Shown here piece by piece: positions 1 to 6,549 of a stretch of DNA of 7,951 nucleotides (within the stretch, counting starts at the first letter, position 1; every line of letters starts with the position of its first letter). The stretch is from Deltaproteobacteria bacterium (GTDB lineage Bacteria > Myxococcota_A > UBA9160 > SZUA-336), in NCBI GenBank assembly GCA_030673955.1, contig DAOVBF010000048.1, positions 1 to 7,951 on the forward strand, in the 5' to 3' direction. The position numbers and the translations under genes are program-made. Under the pieces are notes generated by a model, which searched no databases, was not told the origin of the DNA, and saw nothing but the letters and a program-made list of their open reading frames with translations.

Positions 1-46
1 CAATCATTTGTAGGATACAACTAATATACCCGGCTCGCGCTGTCAA
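1..46 (-). promoter_or_regulatory. Leftward promoter-like region with a small operator-like palindrome
   Basis: Read on the minus strand, a perfect -35 hexamer TTGACA (46 to 41) faces left and is followed by an AT-rich stretch (about 30% GC over bases 1-30) that contrasts with the GC-rich surroundings. A palindrome, TTGTA-TCC-TACAA (20 to 8), lies where a -10 element or start site would be. With 17-nt spacing the -10 would be TAGTTG, a poor match; TATATT (28 to 23) is a better hexamer but only 12 nt from the -35. The arrangement resembles a repressor-controlled promoter for a gene beyond the left edge. The regulator is unknown, and no start codon of the target gene can be assigned. Confidence 0.33.
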
Positions 47-49
47 GGG

Positions 50-159
50 GGGGACGTTGGTTAAGAAGTTTACTTTAGCTCGCTAGATCGCTCGGCGGGC
101 GCAGGCTGGGTCGCCTGGCCGCCCGCCGAGCTTTACTTAACTACTTAACCAACGTCCCC
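50..159. repeat. Large imperfect inverted repeat with nested GC-rich hairpin
   Basis: The outer arms 50-65 (GGGGACGTTGGTTAAG) and 144-159 are perfect 16-bp reverse complements. The inner arms 91-100 (CTCGGCGGGC) and 121-130 are a perfect 10-bp pair, and 102-106 can pair with 113-117 to form the tip. Between outer and inner stems, 66-78 pairs imperfectly with 131-143 (8 of 13), leaving 12 extra bases, 79-90, on the left arm only. The whole unit can fold as one long cruciform or RNA hairpin. It sits 15 bp past the stop of the leftward CBS gene and just before the next leftward promoter, so it could end transcription, although no T-run follows. Its shape also fits a REP-like or MITE-like palindromic element. 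No target-site duplication is evident. The inverted repeat is certain; its role is inference. Confidence 0.75.
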
Positions 160-174
160 ATCGACCGGGACGAT

Positions 175-573
175 CTACGCCATCTGCTCTATGCGAGCTC
201 GCAGCAGATCGGTCTGCGTGAGCAGGCCTACGAGGTGTCCATCCGCGTCAACCACCGGAAGGTGTCGGATATGGTGTTCCTCGACCAGCTCGAACGCTTC
301 ATCGAGTGAGTCGAACGTGCGAACCGTGACCACCGAGGAAGACATCAAACCTTTTGCTGACCGGGCGGGAGTCCCCTTGCCAGAGATATGCTTGAACGCA
401 AAACCGACGATGTCCCGCTCGCTGATCACGCCGATGGGAATGTCGTCCTCACAGACCACCACACAGGAGATGCGGTAGGCCTGAAGCTTGTTCAGCACAT
501 CCGCGACCGGACAGTCCGGAGCCACGCGTATGACCTTCTTGGTCATGAGGCACTCGACCACAGAGTCAAGCAA
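175..573 (-). CDS. Two-CBS-domain protein (Bateman module only)
   Basis: This 132-residue protein consists almost entirely of two CBS motifs, about residues 8-58 and 76-127. Each ends with the typical strand-turn-helix: GVISERDIV (48-56) and GLLTQTDLL (116-124), where the Asp normally contacts the ribose of a bound adenine nucleotide. The phrase HIRHLPVVD (101-109) is also characteristic. Stand-alone CBS pairs of this size usually bind AMP, ATP, SAM or NAD(H) and act as energy or redox sensors, or regulate a partner enzyme; the ligand and partner cannot be told here. It should be cytosolic, with no signal peptide or membrane segment. The start is taken as TTG at 573 because GGAGG lies 6 nt upstream and residues 2-10 belong to the usual CBS lead-in. 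The alternative ATG at 546 would cut into that lead-in. It is transcribed away from the SnoaL-like gene and ends just before the large palindrome. Confidence 0.93.
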   Translation of the reverse strand: MLDSVVECLMTKKVIRVAPDCPVADVLNKLQAYRISCVVVCEDDIPIGVISERDIVGFAFKHISGKGTPARSAKGLMSSSVVTVRTFDSLDEAFELVEEHHIRHLPVVDADGHLVGLLTQTDLLRARIEQMA

Positions 574-579
574 GGCAGC

Positions 580-584
580 CCTCC
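580..584 (-). promoter_or_regulatory. Ribosome binding site fixing the TTG start of the CBS gene
   Basis: On the minus strand GGGGAGGG (586 to 579) contains the Shine-Dalgarno core GGAGG (584 to 580), 6 nt before TTG at 573. This supports the non-ATG start over the downstream ATG at 546. Confidence 0.65.
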
Positions 585-787
585 CCGCGCAGAGGCATCC
601 AGGCTCCTAGTCGGCCTGTGACGCTAAAATCTGTGGCACCGCAGGCGGAGGGGGGCTCCAGCTACGCGGATCGCGCGGCCGCATGCTGCCCCATCACCCT
701 CGTGCCCGAGCAAGCCCTGGCCTGCGGAATGCTGCCAATTGCAGACAGCCGCGACATGAGCGGATCCCTGCGCAATCCCGCTTGTTG

Positions 788-793
788 TATGAT
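788..793 (+). promoter_or_regulatory. Possible -10 element for the SnoaL-like gene
   Basis: TATGAT differs from TATAAT at one position and lies about 105 nt upstream of the ATG at 898. No convincing -35 hexamer lies 16-18 nt upstream, so the assignment is weak. Confidence 0.2.
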
Positions 794-897
794 CGGGAAT
801 GCTCTGGCGGAGCCTCTAGCGGGGGCGATGCAAAGCACAAAGGCCGGAGAGAAGGCATAGAAGAAAGACCTCAGGGAGAGCGGCGGAGAGTCTCACG

Positions 898-1425
898 ATG
901 GGAAAGTATGGTCGGGAAGAGCTACAGGCAGCGTTCGAGGAGTATTGGCGCAGGGGTGCGGTGGGCGAAGACTGGGACGCCTGGGCGGATCTCTTCACCG
1001 AGGACGCCACCTATCACGAGCGCATCCTCGGCACCATGCACGGACGCGAGGCGATCCGCGCATGGATCAAGCCGCTCATGGAGAAGTACCCGGAGCTCTA
1101 CACCCCCTACGAGTGGCACCTGATCGACGAGAACAACGGGCGGGTGGTCTTCTTCATGCAGAACCGCCGGGACCACCCCTGCGGCGAGGGCACCATCGAC
1201 TTTCCGGGGATCACGATCCTGGAGTACGCGGGCGATGGCAGCTGGAGCCTGGAAGAGGACTACTGGGCCGTTCGGCTGGCCCGCGAGACGTTCCGCCAGT
1301 ACACCGAGGCCTGTGAGATCTACGATCCGGACCACCCGCAGAAGCGAACCCGGCTCAACTGGGGGAAGGGTCCCGACTGGGCCCAGGGCGCACCCTCCTA
1401 CGCCGAGCGCAAGCCGGTCCGCTGA
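898..1425 (+). CDS. SnoaL-like / NTF2-fold family protein
   Basis: This soluble 175-residue protein has the layout of the SnoaL-like (nuclear transport factor 2) fold. An N-terminal helix (5-20) is followed by DWDAWADLFTEDATYHE (25-41) and GTMHGREAIRAWI (45-57), the usual signature in which an acidic-aromatic stretch precedes a G-x-x-x-G-R-E-A-I-R turn. Beta strands follow, around 81-88, 98-110 and 114-126. The family includes polyketide cyclases, ketosteroid isomerase-like enzymes, limonene epoxide hydrolase-like proteins and many proteins with no known activity, so the substrate cannot be assigned. The Trp/Pro-rich tail (about 142-175) extends past the core fold. The start at 898 is supported by GGAG at 885-888, 9 nt upstream. 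The gene is divergent from the CBS gene and 170 bp upstream of the symporter, which probably has its own leader. No signal peptide or membrane segment is seen. Confidence 0.88.
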   Translation: MGKYGREELQAAFEEYWRRGAVGEDWDAWADLFTEDATYHERILGTMHGREAIRAWIKPLMEKYPELYTPYEWHLIDENNGRVVFFMQNRRDHPCGEGTIDFPGITILEYAGDGSWSLEEDYWAVRLARETFRQYTEACEIYDPDHPQKRTRLNWGKGPDWAQGAPSYAERKPVR

Positions 1426-1595
1426 CCTCGGTCTGTACGGACTGTCGCGCGTGACCACCTGGCGGGTCCAGGCCTCGCTCGCCTAGAGTCGAGCCTCAAC
1501 GCGAAGCAGCATGGGGGGCGTCCGGCGGAGCTTTGTTCCGTCCCCTGCGGAGTGAGGATCAAAACTCCCTCCGCCCGGCCGAACAAGAAGGTCAA

Positions 1596-3002
1596 ATGGA
1601 AAGAATCCAGCTCAGCATCGGCGCCATCAGCTCGCTCGTTTGGGGCGTGCCCATGCTCCTCCTCATCCTGGGCACGGGCGTGTACCTCACGTGGATCCTG
1701 CGCGGACTCCAGTTCCGCGAGCTCGGCCACTCCCTCTGGCTGGCCTTGGTGAAGCGGAAGGAGGAGGGTGCGGAAGGGGACATCTCCCACTTCCAGGCCC
1801 TGATGACGGCACTAGCCGCCACGGTGGGCGTCGGAAACATCGCGGGCGTCGCGACAGCCATCGCAGCCGGGGGGCCGGGCGCTCTGTTCTGGATGTGGAT
1901 CACGGGGCTGGTCGGGATGGCCACGAAGTACTCGGAGGCGGTGCTGGGAGTGCGCTACCGGGAGGTGGATGGCCGGGGTCAGATGGCGGGCGGGCCCATG
2001 TACTACCTCCGGAACGGCCTGGGAGGAAAGCTGGGGGCGGTGCTGGGCTTTCTTTTCGCCCTCTTCGCCGCCTTCGCCGCCTTCGGGATCGGCAACATGG
2101 TCCAATCCAACTCGGTGGCGGACGCCCTTCAGAGCACGTTCGACGTGCGGCCGTTCTGGACCGCCGTCACGATCGCGGTGCTGACGGGCTGCGTGATCCT
2201 GGGCGGGATTCGCTGGATCGGGCGCGTCACGGGCTTCTTCGTCCCGATCATGATCGTTTTCTACATGCTCGGGGGACTCGTCGTCCTCTTCATCCACCGC
2301 AGCGAACTCCTGGAGGTCCTGCGCCTGGTGATCACGGAGGCCTTCACACCTACGGCGGCGGCCGGCGGCTTTCTCGGCGCCACGGTTCGGGAGGCGATTC
2401 GGTGGGGCGTTGCGAGGGGCGTGTTTTCGAACGAGTCAGGCCTCGGGACCGGCGGTATCGCCGCCGCCGCGGCCCAGACGCGGGAGCCGGTTCGGCAGGC
2501 CTTCGTCTCCATGACCCAGACCTTTATCGACACCATCGTGGTCTGCTCCATCACCGGCTTGACGATCATCATCACCGGAGCATGGACTCGCATCGACCCG
2601 ATCACGGGCTCCGCTTACACGGGCGCCCCTCTAACCGCCGAGGCTTTCCAGACCGGCCTCCCCGGGGAGTGGGGCGCAGCCATTGTCGCGCTGGGGCTCG
2701 CATTCTTCGCCTTCTCCACGCTTCTCGGCTGGGCCTACTATGGCGAGAGGGCGATCGAGTACCTGCTCGGTGAGTGGTCCATCCTCCCGTACCGGATCCT
2801 CTTCGTCGTGGCGGCGTTCTTCGGGGCCTTCGTGCTCCAGCTCGCCGAAGAACAGGCCCAGGGGTTCCAGCTCGTCTGGGACTTCTCCGACGTGATGAAC
2901 GGAGCCATGGCGATCCCCAACCTGATCGGGCTTCTCCTGCTCTCGCGAGTGATCACAGAGGAGACGCGCAGCTATCTCGCGCGACACCCCAAGCGAAGGT
3001 AA
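1596..3002 (+). CDS. Sodium:alanine/glycine symporter family protein (AGCS)
   Basis: This 468-residue inner-membrane protein belongs to the alanine-or-glycine:cation symporter family, which couples uptake of small neutral amino acids to Na+ (or H+). Diagnostic segments are present: the first membrane helix (about 12-34, with [18 protein letters not shown]), [12 protein letters not shown] (78-89), the family signature [10 protein letters not shown] (92-101) followed by [13 protein letters not shown] (111-123), [12 protein letters not shown] (132-143), [15 protein letters not shown] (279-293) and [13 protein letters not shown] (310-322). Hydrophobic helices continue to about 450, giving the usual 10-11 spans and a normal family length. 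The start is ATG at 1596, with AGAAGG just upstream. An in-frame TTG at 1533 would add 21 polar residues and has a badly spaced ribosome binding site. The 170-bp leader shows no convincing promoter. Whether alanine, glycine or another amino acid is carried cannot be read from sequence. Confidence 0.97.
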   Translation: MERIQLSIGAISSLVWGVPMLLLILGTGVYLTWILRGLQFRELGHSLWLALVKRKEEGAEGDISHFQALMTALAATVGVGNIAGVATAIAAGGPGALFWMWITGLVGMATKYSEAVLGVRYREVDGRGQMAGGPMYYLRNGLGGKLGAVLGFLFALFAAFAAFGIGNMVQSNSVADALQSTFDVRPFWTAVTIAVLTGCVILGGIRWIGRVTGFFVPIMIVFYMLGGLVVLFIHRSELLEVLRLVITEAFTPTAAAGGFLGATVREAIRWGVARGVFSNESGLGTGGIAAAAAQTREPVRQAFVSMTQTFIDTIVVCSITGLTIIITGAWTRIDPITGSAYTGAPLTAEAFQTGLPGEWGAAIVALGLAFFAFSTLLGWAYYGERAIEYLLGEWSILPYRILFVVAAFFGAFVLQLAEEQAQGFQLVWDFSDVMNGAMAIPNLIGLLLLSRVITEETRSYLARHPKRR

Positions 3003-3027
3003 GGGGTCGAGGAGCCGAAGTGCGCGC

Positions 3028-3072
3028 GCTGCCGACGAAGCTTAGGACGCTTTTCCGCGCGGACTCGGCAGC
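3028..3072. terminator. Candidate bidirectional terminator between convergent genes
   Basis: An 8-bp perfect inverted repeat, GCTGCCGA (3028-3035) and TCGGCAGC (3065-3072), spans the 39-bp gap between the symporter and oxidoreductase stops and the last codons of the oxidoreductase. Nested within it, AAGC (3038-3041) can pair with GCTT (3049-3052), ending in a short TTTT run in the rightward direction. The loop of the outer stem is long (29 nt), so this is a weak candidate. Confidence 0.25.
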
Positions 3073-5219
3073 AGTCGGACGGGCACTCCATTGAGGATGG
3101 ACTGACCGACAACGGACTCGACGGCCTGCTCGTCCGTCCAGTCGTTGGCGGAGACGCCCGCGTGGCTGCCGGCAACCCGCTGCCACGGCGCGCTCTCGGC
3201 ATGGCCCCAGCCATGCGGCAGGCTGACCACGCCGCGGCGGATCTCGTCGCTCACGCGAACCGGCACCTCGCCGCGGTGAACGCGGCTCTCGAGCACAGCG
3301 GTGTCCCCGTCTTGGAGGCCGATGCGCCGAGCGTCGTCGGGGTGGACGAGCAGCACACAGCGCTCGCGCCCGGAGACGAGCGACGGCAGGTTATGCATCC
3401 ACGAGTTGTTGGTGCGAACCTCGCGGCGTCCGATCAGAACCAGATCCTCCAACCTCGGCTCCACGTCGAGCTGGCGCGCCAGCTCTTCCATGGCAGCAAG
3501 AATCGGCTGAGGGTCGAGATGAATGCGACGGTCCGGGTGGAAGATGCGTCGCTCGAAACCGGGCTGGAGCGGGCCCAGGTCGATGCCGTGTGGCGCCGCT
3601 TTCAGCTTCTTCAGATTGAGCCCGCGCGACCAGGGCAGGAAGCGATCGCCGTACGGGCCGATGCGCAGGAGCAGTGCGGCCATGCCGGTCGGCGTCCAGC
3701 GAAGTCCGAGAGGACGTACGAGCCGCAGCACGCGGTCCAGCCAGGGGGTCCCCATCGGTCCGCCACCCAAACGTTCCGTCAGCTCCAGCAGGATCTGCCA
3801 GTCGGCAAGCTCGTCCTCGCCGCGCGCTACGACCGGCGGCGACCAACGCACGACGTTCCGAACCGAGACCAGCGGAAACAGGACGTCCATGTGGTCGTCG
3901 GCCAAGCTCCATTCCGGCGGAAGGATGAGATCGGCGTGACGCGTGGTCTCGTTGACGTAGAGGTCGATGGCGAGCATGAACTCGAGCTTCTCGAGAGCGG
4001 CCGCCAGCCGGCGGCCGTTGGGCGTCGAGAGAACCGGGTTGCCGGCAAACGTGACGACGGCTCGCACCTGCCCCTCGCCCGGCGTCTCGATCTCGTCGGC
4101 AAGGGTCGCCGACGGAAGGTCGCCGAGGGCCTCGGGAAGTCCTCGCACCCGGCTGCGCCAGCGGTCGTGGCCATCGAGGTCGGCCAGGCGGGCGACCTGG
4201 GACACGTCGATTGCCGGAGTCGTGAACAACGGCCCACCCTCGCTGCCGAGACGCCCGGTGACGAGGTTGAGGAGATCCGTTGCGTAGGTGGCCAGCGTCG
4301 CAAAGGCGTTCAGACAGACGCCGACTCGCGAGTACGCCACTGCCGAAGGCGCATCGGCAAACTCCAGGGCCAGGCGCTCGATCGTCTCAGCCTCGACGCC
4401 GCTGAAGCGCGCGGCTCGCGCGGGCGTGAACTCCTTCAGGCGTTGCTCTATTTCTTCCCAGCCGCGGGTGGTGCCCAAGAGCTGCGCACGCTCGATGCGT
4501 CCGCGCTCGGCCAGCACTCTGACCATCGCGAGCAGGAATGCCGCGTCACCGCCGGGTCGAATCGCCACGTGTTCGTCGGCCTCGCGCGCCGTCTCGGTGC
4601 GGCGCGGATCCACCACGATGACCCTGCCGCCTCTCTCGCGAATGGCTCGGATGCGCGCGCGCAGGTTGGGAGCGGTGAGCAGGCTGCCGTTCGAAACCAG
4701 CGGGTTGGCACCGATACACAGAAAATACTGAGTGCGGTCGACGTCGGGAATCGGGATCGACCAGGAGGCTCCGTAAAGATAGTAGGAGGCGGCGAGGCGC
4801 GGATTGATGTCCTGCGAGTTCGCACTGAAACGGTTGCGCGTCCCGATCGCGTCGATAAAGGAGTTCATGATCAGGGAGGCACCGTGATCGAAGACGCTGG
4901 GATTCCCGTAGTAGACCGCGACCGCGTCCGGGCCGTAACGCTCGCGGACCTCGCCCAGGCGCGTCGCCGCGAGATCGAACGCCTCGTCCCACGAAATCGG
5001 TGCGAACTGCCCGGACGCCCCGCGACGGACGGGCCTGCGCAGCCGGTCCGGGTCGTGCTGAACCTCCCCCATCGCGAGGCCCTTCGGGCACGCATAGCCT
5101 TTCGAGAAGACGTCGTCTGGGTCGGGGCGAACCGGGAGAATACGGTCGCCCTCCACCTCGAAGCGCAGGCCGCAGGTCGCCTCGCAGAGCGTGCATGTCC
5201 GGAACACGGTACGAGTCAC
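3042..5219 (-). CDS. Molybdopterin-dependent oxidoreductase (DMSO reductase superfamily)
   Basis: This 725-residue protein resembles the catalytic subunits of formate dehydrogenase, assimilatory nitrate reductase and related bis-MGD enzymes. An N-terminal [4Fe-4S] motif CX2CX3CX27C uses Cys9, 12, 16 and 44, and CPKG (44-47) carries the usual lysine next to the cluster. The molybdopterin oxidoreductase core follows (about 50-480), including ANPLVSNGSLLTAPN (171-185) and VVDPRRTETA (202-211). The C-terminal MGD-binding domain (about 595-715) has TNNSWMHN (603-610) and HPDDARRIGLQDGD (626-639). By alignment with FdhF, where selenocysteine binds molybdenum, this protein has Asp137. There is no Tat signal or membrane segment, so it is probably cytoplasmic, and no partner subunit is encoded nearby. 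The start is GTG at 5219, with AGGAG 7 nt upstream and family-like residues directly after it; an in-frame TTG at 5291 would add 24 residues. The substrate is unknown. Confidence 0.95.
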   Translation of the reverse strand: MTRTVFRTCTLCEATCGLRFEVEGDRILPVRPDPDDVFSKGYACPKGLAMGEVQHDPDRLRRPVRRGASGQFAPISWDEAFDLAATRLGEVRERYGPDAVAVYYGNPSVFDHGASLIMNSFIDAIGTRNRFSANSQDINPRLAASYYLYGASWSIPIPDVDRTQYFLCIGANPLVSNGSLLTAPNLRARIRAIRERGGRVIVVDPRRTETAREADEHVAIRPGGDAAFLLAMVRVLAERGRIERAQLLGTTRGWEEIEQRLKEFTPARAARFSGVEAETIERLALEFADAPSAVAYSRVGVCLNAFATLATYATDLLNLVTGRLGSEGGPLFTTPAIDVSQVARLADLDGHDRWRSRVRGLPEALGDLPSATLADEIETPGEGQVRAVVTFAGNPVLSTPNGRRLAAALEKLEFMLAIDLYVNETTRHADLILPPEWSLADDHMDVLFPLVSVRNVVRWSPPVVARGEDELADWQILLELTERLGGGPMGTPWLDRVLRLVRPLGLRWTPTGMAALLLRIGPYGDRFLPWSRGLNLKKLKAAPHGIDLGPLQPGFERRIFHPDRRIHLDPQPILAAMEELARQLDVEPRLEDLVLIGRREVRTNNSWMHNLPSLVSGRERCVLLVHPDDARRIGLQDGDTAVLESRVHRGEVPVRVSDEIRRGVVSLPHGWGHAESAPWQRVAGSHAGVSANDWTDEQAVESVVGQSILNGVPVRLLPSPRGKAS

Positions 5220-5226
5220 CGGAGTT

Positions 5227-5231
5227 CTCCT
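5227..5231 (-). promoter_or_regulatory. Ribosome binding site fixing the GTG start of the oxidoreductase
   Basis: On the minus strand AGGAG (5231 to 5227) lies 7 nt before GTG at 5219. The reading frame stays open upstream to a TTG at 5291, but I see no ribosome binding site of similar quality there. Confidence 0.65.
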
Positions 5232-5266
5232 CTCGAACAGCGTACGCAGGTGGCTCAGCGTTTCCT

Positions 5267-5285
5267 GGAGGGCTCTCGCCCCTCC
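5267..5285 (-). other. Small hairpin in the oxidoreductase leader
   Basis: GGAGGG (5267-5272) and CCCTCC (5280-5285) are perfect 6-bp complements around a 7-nt loop, about 48 nt upstream of the GTG start. It could affect leader folding, but no attenuator or riboswitch pattern is recognisable. Confidence 0.25.
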
Positions 5286-5300
5286 GTTCAAGCGTGCGAG

Positions 5301-5309
5301 AGATTACCA
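5301..5309 (-). promoter_or_regulatory. Possible extended -10 promoter of the oxidoreductase
   Basis: On the minus strand TGG-TAATCT (5309 to 5301) fits an extended -10 (TGn plus a hexamer with four matches to TATAAT). It lies in the 156-bp gap between the ADP-ribosylglycohydrolase stop and the oxidoreductase start. The -35 region is not recognisable. If real, the oxidoreductase would have its own transcript with a leader of about 75 nt. Confidence 0.25.
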
Positions 5310-5375
5310 GACCAGCGCATCTAGATGGGCGTCACAGAGCCAGTCACCACCCGGCTGACGCTGGTGCACCACGGC

Positions 5376-6401
5376 TCAAGCGCCGCCCCCGACTGCCGCG
5401 CAGAGCTCGTCGGCCATGCGTTCGATCTCCTCGCGCAGCTCGAGCACGCCGAGCCAGCGCGCCGGAATGACGCCCTCGCTGAGCGCCGCACCGAGCAGGT
5501 TCCCCGTGAGCGAGCCGGTGCTGTCGCTGTCGCCGCCGTGGTTCACAGCGAGGCGGAGGGCGCTCTCGAAGTCGGGCGCGCCGAGCGCGCAGTAGAGCGC
5601 AATGGCGAGGGCTTCTTCGGCTATCCAGCCCTGGCCGAGGCTCGCCACGGCCTCCGGATCGCGGCTGCCGCGCTTCGCCAGCGCCAGGGCACGCTCGACG
5701 GCGCTGGTGCACTCCTCGTGGTGCGGCCGGCGGCGCAGCTCCTCCCCGGCTTCCTGGCACGCGGCTTCGAGGCTCGCGCCGGTCACGAGCTCGCGGATCA
5801 CGTGGGCGAAGAACCCGGCGGCCAGGTAGCCCGACGGATGGCCGTGGGTGAGAGCCGCGATGTCGCAGCCCAGGCCAAAGGGGTCGTCCGCGGCAAGGGC
5901 TAGGCCAACGGGGGCCACCCGCATCAGTCCGCCACAGCCCTTGCTGGTGTTGAGCGGATGCTCGACGCGCCCCATCCGGTCGCTCGCAAGTGCCGAAAGA
6001 CAGGTGGCGCCGGGGGCGCGGCGCGCGTGGAGCGCCGGCACAGCCAGCAGCCAGCCCTCCGAGGTCCGCTCGAAGGTCGGGTGCCGCGAGTACTCGCCCT
6101 GGGTGCGAAGCCAGCGCAGGTAGGCGCGGTGCACATTGCGCACCACACTCGAGCGTTCGGGGAGGGCGCCGCCGACAGCGGCCAGCACCAGGCCCTCGGC
6201 GGTAAACAGGGTCAGCTGGCTGTCGTCGGTGATCGCTCCAACACGCCCATAGGCCGGCGCGGGCTCGCGCAGGCCCTCGGGACCGAAGCGTCGGCGGATC
6301 TCGTCGAGGCTAGCATCGAACTCGACCGGCGCGCCGAGGGCATCCCCCACTGCACCGGCCAGGAGGCAGCCGCGGATCCGTCCGCGCAATGCTTTCCTCA
6401 T
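5376..6401 (-). CDS. ADP-ribosylglycohydrolase family protein (DraG/ARH-like)
   Basis: This 341-residue protein shows the full signature of the binuclear-metal ADP-ribosylglycohydrolases, which remove ADP-ribose from modified proteins or act on related ADP-ribosyl compounds. GCLLAGAVGDALGAPVEF (11-28) is the N-terminal family motif. ITDDSQLT (57-64) supplies the first metal-binding set (Thr58, Asp59, Asp60), KGCGGLMRVAPVGL (154-167) lines the active site, and THGHPSGY (185-192) follows. NHGGDSDSTGSLTGNLLGA (287-305) carries Asp291 and Asp293 of the second metal set. All expected catalytic residues are present, so it should be active. It is of typical length, all-helical and cytosolic. ATG at 6401 is preceded by GGGAG 7 nt upstream. 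The gene follows the exbD-like gene by 148 bp on the same strand. No ADP-ribosyltransferase such as DraT, toxin or macrodomain is seen, so its target is unknown. Confidence 0.95.
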   Translation of the reverse strand: MRKALRGRIRGCLLAGAVGDALGAPVEFDASLDEIRRRFGPEGLREPAPAYGRVGAITDDSQLTLFTAEGLVLAAVGGALPERSSVVRNVHRAYLRWLRTQGEYSRHPTFERTSEGWLLAVPALHARRAPGATCLSALASDRMGRVEHPLNTSKGCGGLMRVAPVGLALAADDPFGLGCDIAALTHGHPSGYLAAGFFAHVIRELVTGASLEAACQEAGEELRRRPHHEECTSAVERALALAKRGSRDPEAVASLGQGWIAEEALAIALYCALGAPDFESALRLAVNHGGDSDSTGSLTGNLLGAALSEGVIPARWLGVLELREEIERMADELCAAVGGGA

Positions 6402-6503
6402 CGTTTGTCTCCCGTGCGCGGTCCCGCAGGTACTCTTTCAACACACGGACCGTCAGTACGAGTCTCGCACGGTTCGCCACTGCCTGGCGCTTCAGCTTCG
6501 ATC

Positions 6504-6534
6504 GCTCTGGCCGGGTCAGCTTCCCTGCCAGAGC
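6504..6534 (-). terminator. Candidate hairpin after the exbD-like gene
   Basis: GCTCTGGC (6504-6511) and GCCAGAGC (6527-6534) are a perfect 8-bp inverted repeat with a 15-nt loop, beginning 16 nt after the exbD-like stop. No T-run follows on the minus strand, so it may be a pause, processing or Rho-dependent site rather than an intrinsic terminator. I see nothing else in the 148-bp gap except the downstream gene's ribosome binding site. Confidence 0.25.
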
Positions 6535-6549
6535 TGGGCGCGTCGCGCC

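Larger units (their letters stand above)
574..897. other. Divergent intergenic region between CBS and SnoaL-like genes
   Basis: These 324 bases separate two divergently transcribed genes and should hold both promoters. The CBS ribosome binding site is at the left end. A possible rightward -10 (TATGAT, 788-793) and the SnoaL ribosome binding site (GGAG, 885-888) lie to the right. TAAAAT at 625-630 also resembles a rightward -10, but I see no matching -35. A short inverted repeat CTGC-CAATT-GCAG covers 732-744. The octamer ATGCTGCC occurs twice (683-690 and 729-736), which is weak and may be chance. Open frames crossing the region have Cys- and Ala-rich, unconserved-looking translations and no ribosome binding site, so I call no gene here. 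Confidence 0.5.

Noticed and set aside
618..860. An 80-codon plus-strand frame in the divergent intergenic region
   Set aside because: There is no ribosome binding site, the composition is Cys/Ala-rich, and there is no domain. It is more likely promoter-bearing noncoding DNA.
922..1458. A 178-codon minus-strand frame opposite the SnoaL-like gene
   Set aside because: It has no family resemblance and is Val/Leu/Arg-biased. The sense strand has a good ribosome binding site and the SnoaL signature.
1426..1595. A glycine riboswitch upstream of the AGCS symporter
   Set aside because: Such riboswitches often precede this family, but I could not find the conserved aptamer segments in the 170-bp leader. 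Only short weak hairpins are visible. A covariance-model search would settle it.
1533..1595. A 21-residue N-terminal extension of the symporter from TTG at 1533
   Set aside because: GGAG lies only 2-3 nt before that TTG, the extension is polar and unlike the family, and ATG at 1596 begins exactly where family members begin.
1640..2773. A 377-codon plus-strand open frame inside the symporter gene, in another frame
   Set aside because: The translation is rich in Arg, Gly, His and Pro with no domain, while the symporter frame carries unmistakable AGCS motifs over the same bases.
3162..5324. A 720-codon open frame on the plus strand, antisense to the oxidoreductase
   Set aside because: It lies almost entirely opposite a gene with clear family motifs. 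Its translation is Arg/Ala/Val/Glu-rich with no recognisable domain, as expected from antisense frames in GC-rich coding DNA.
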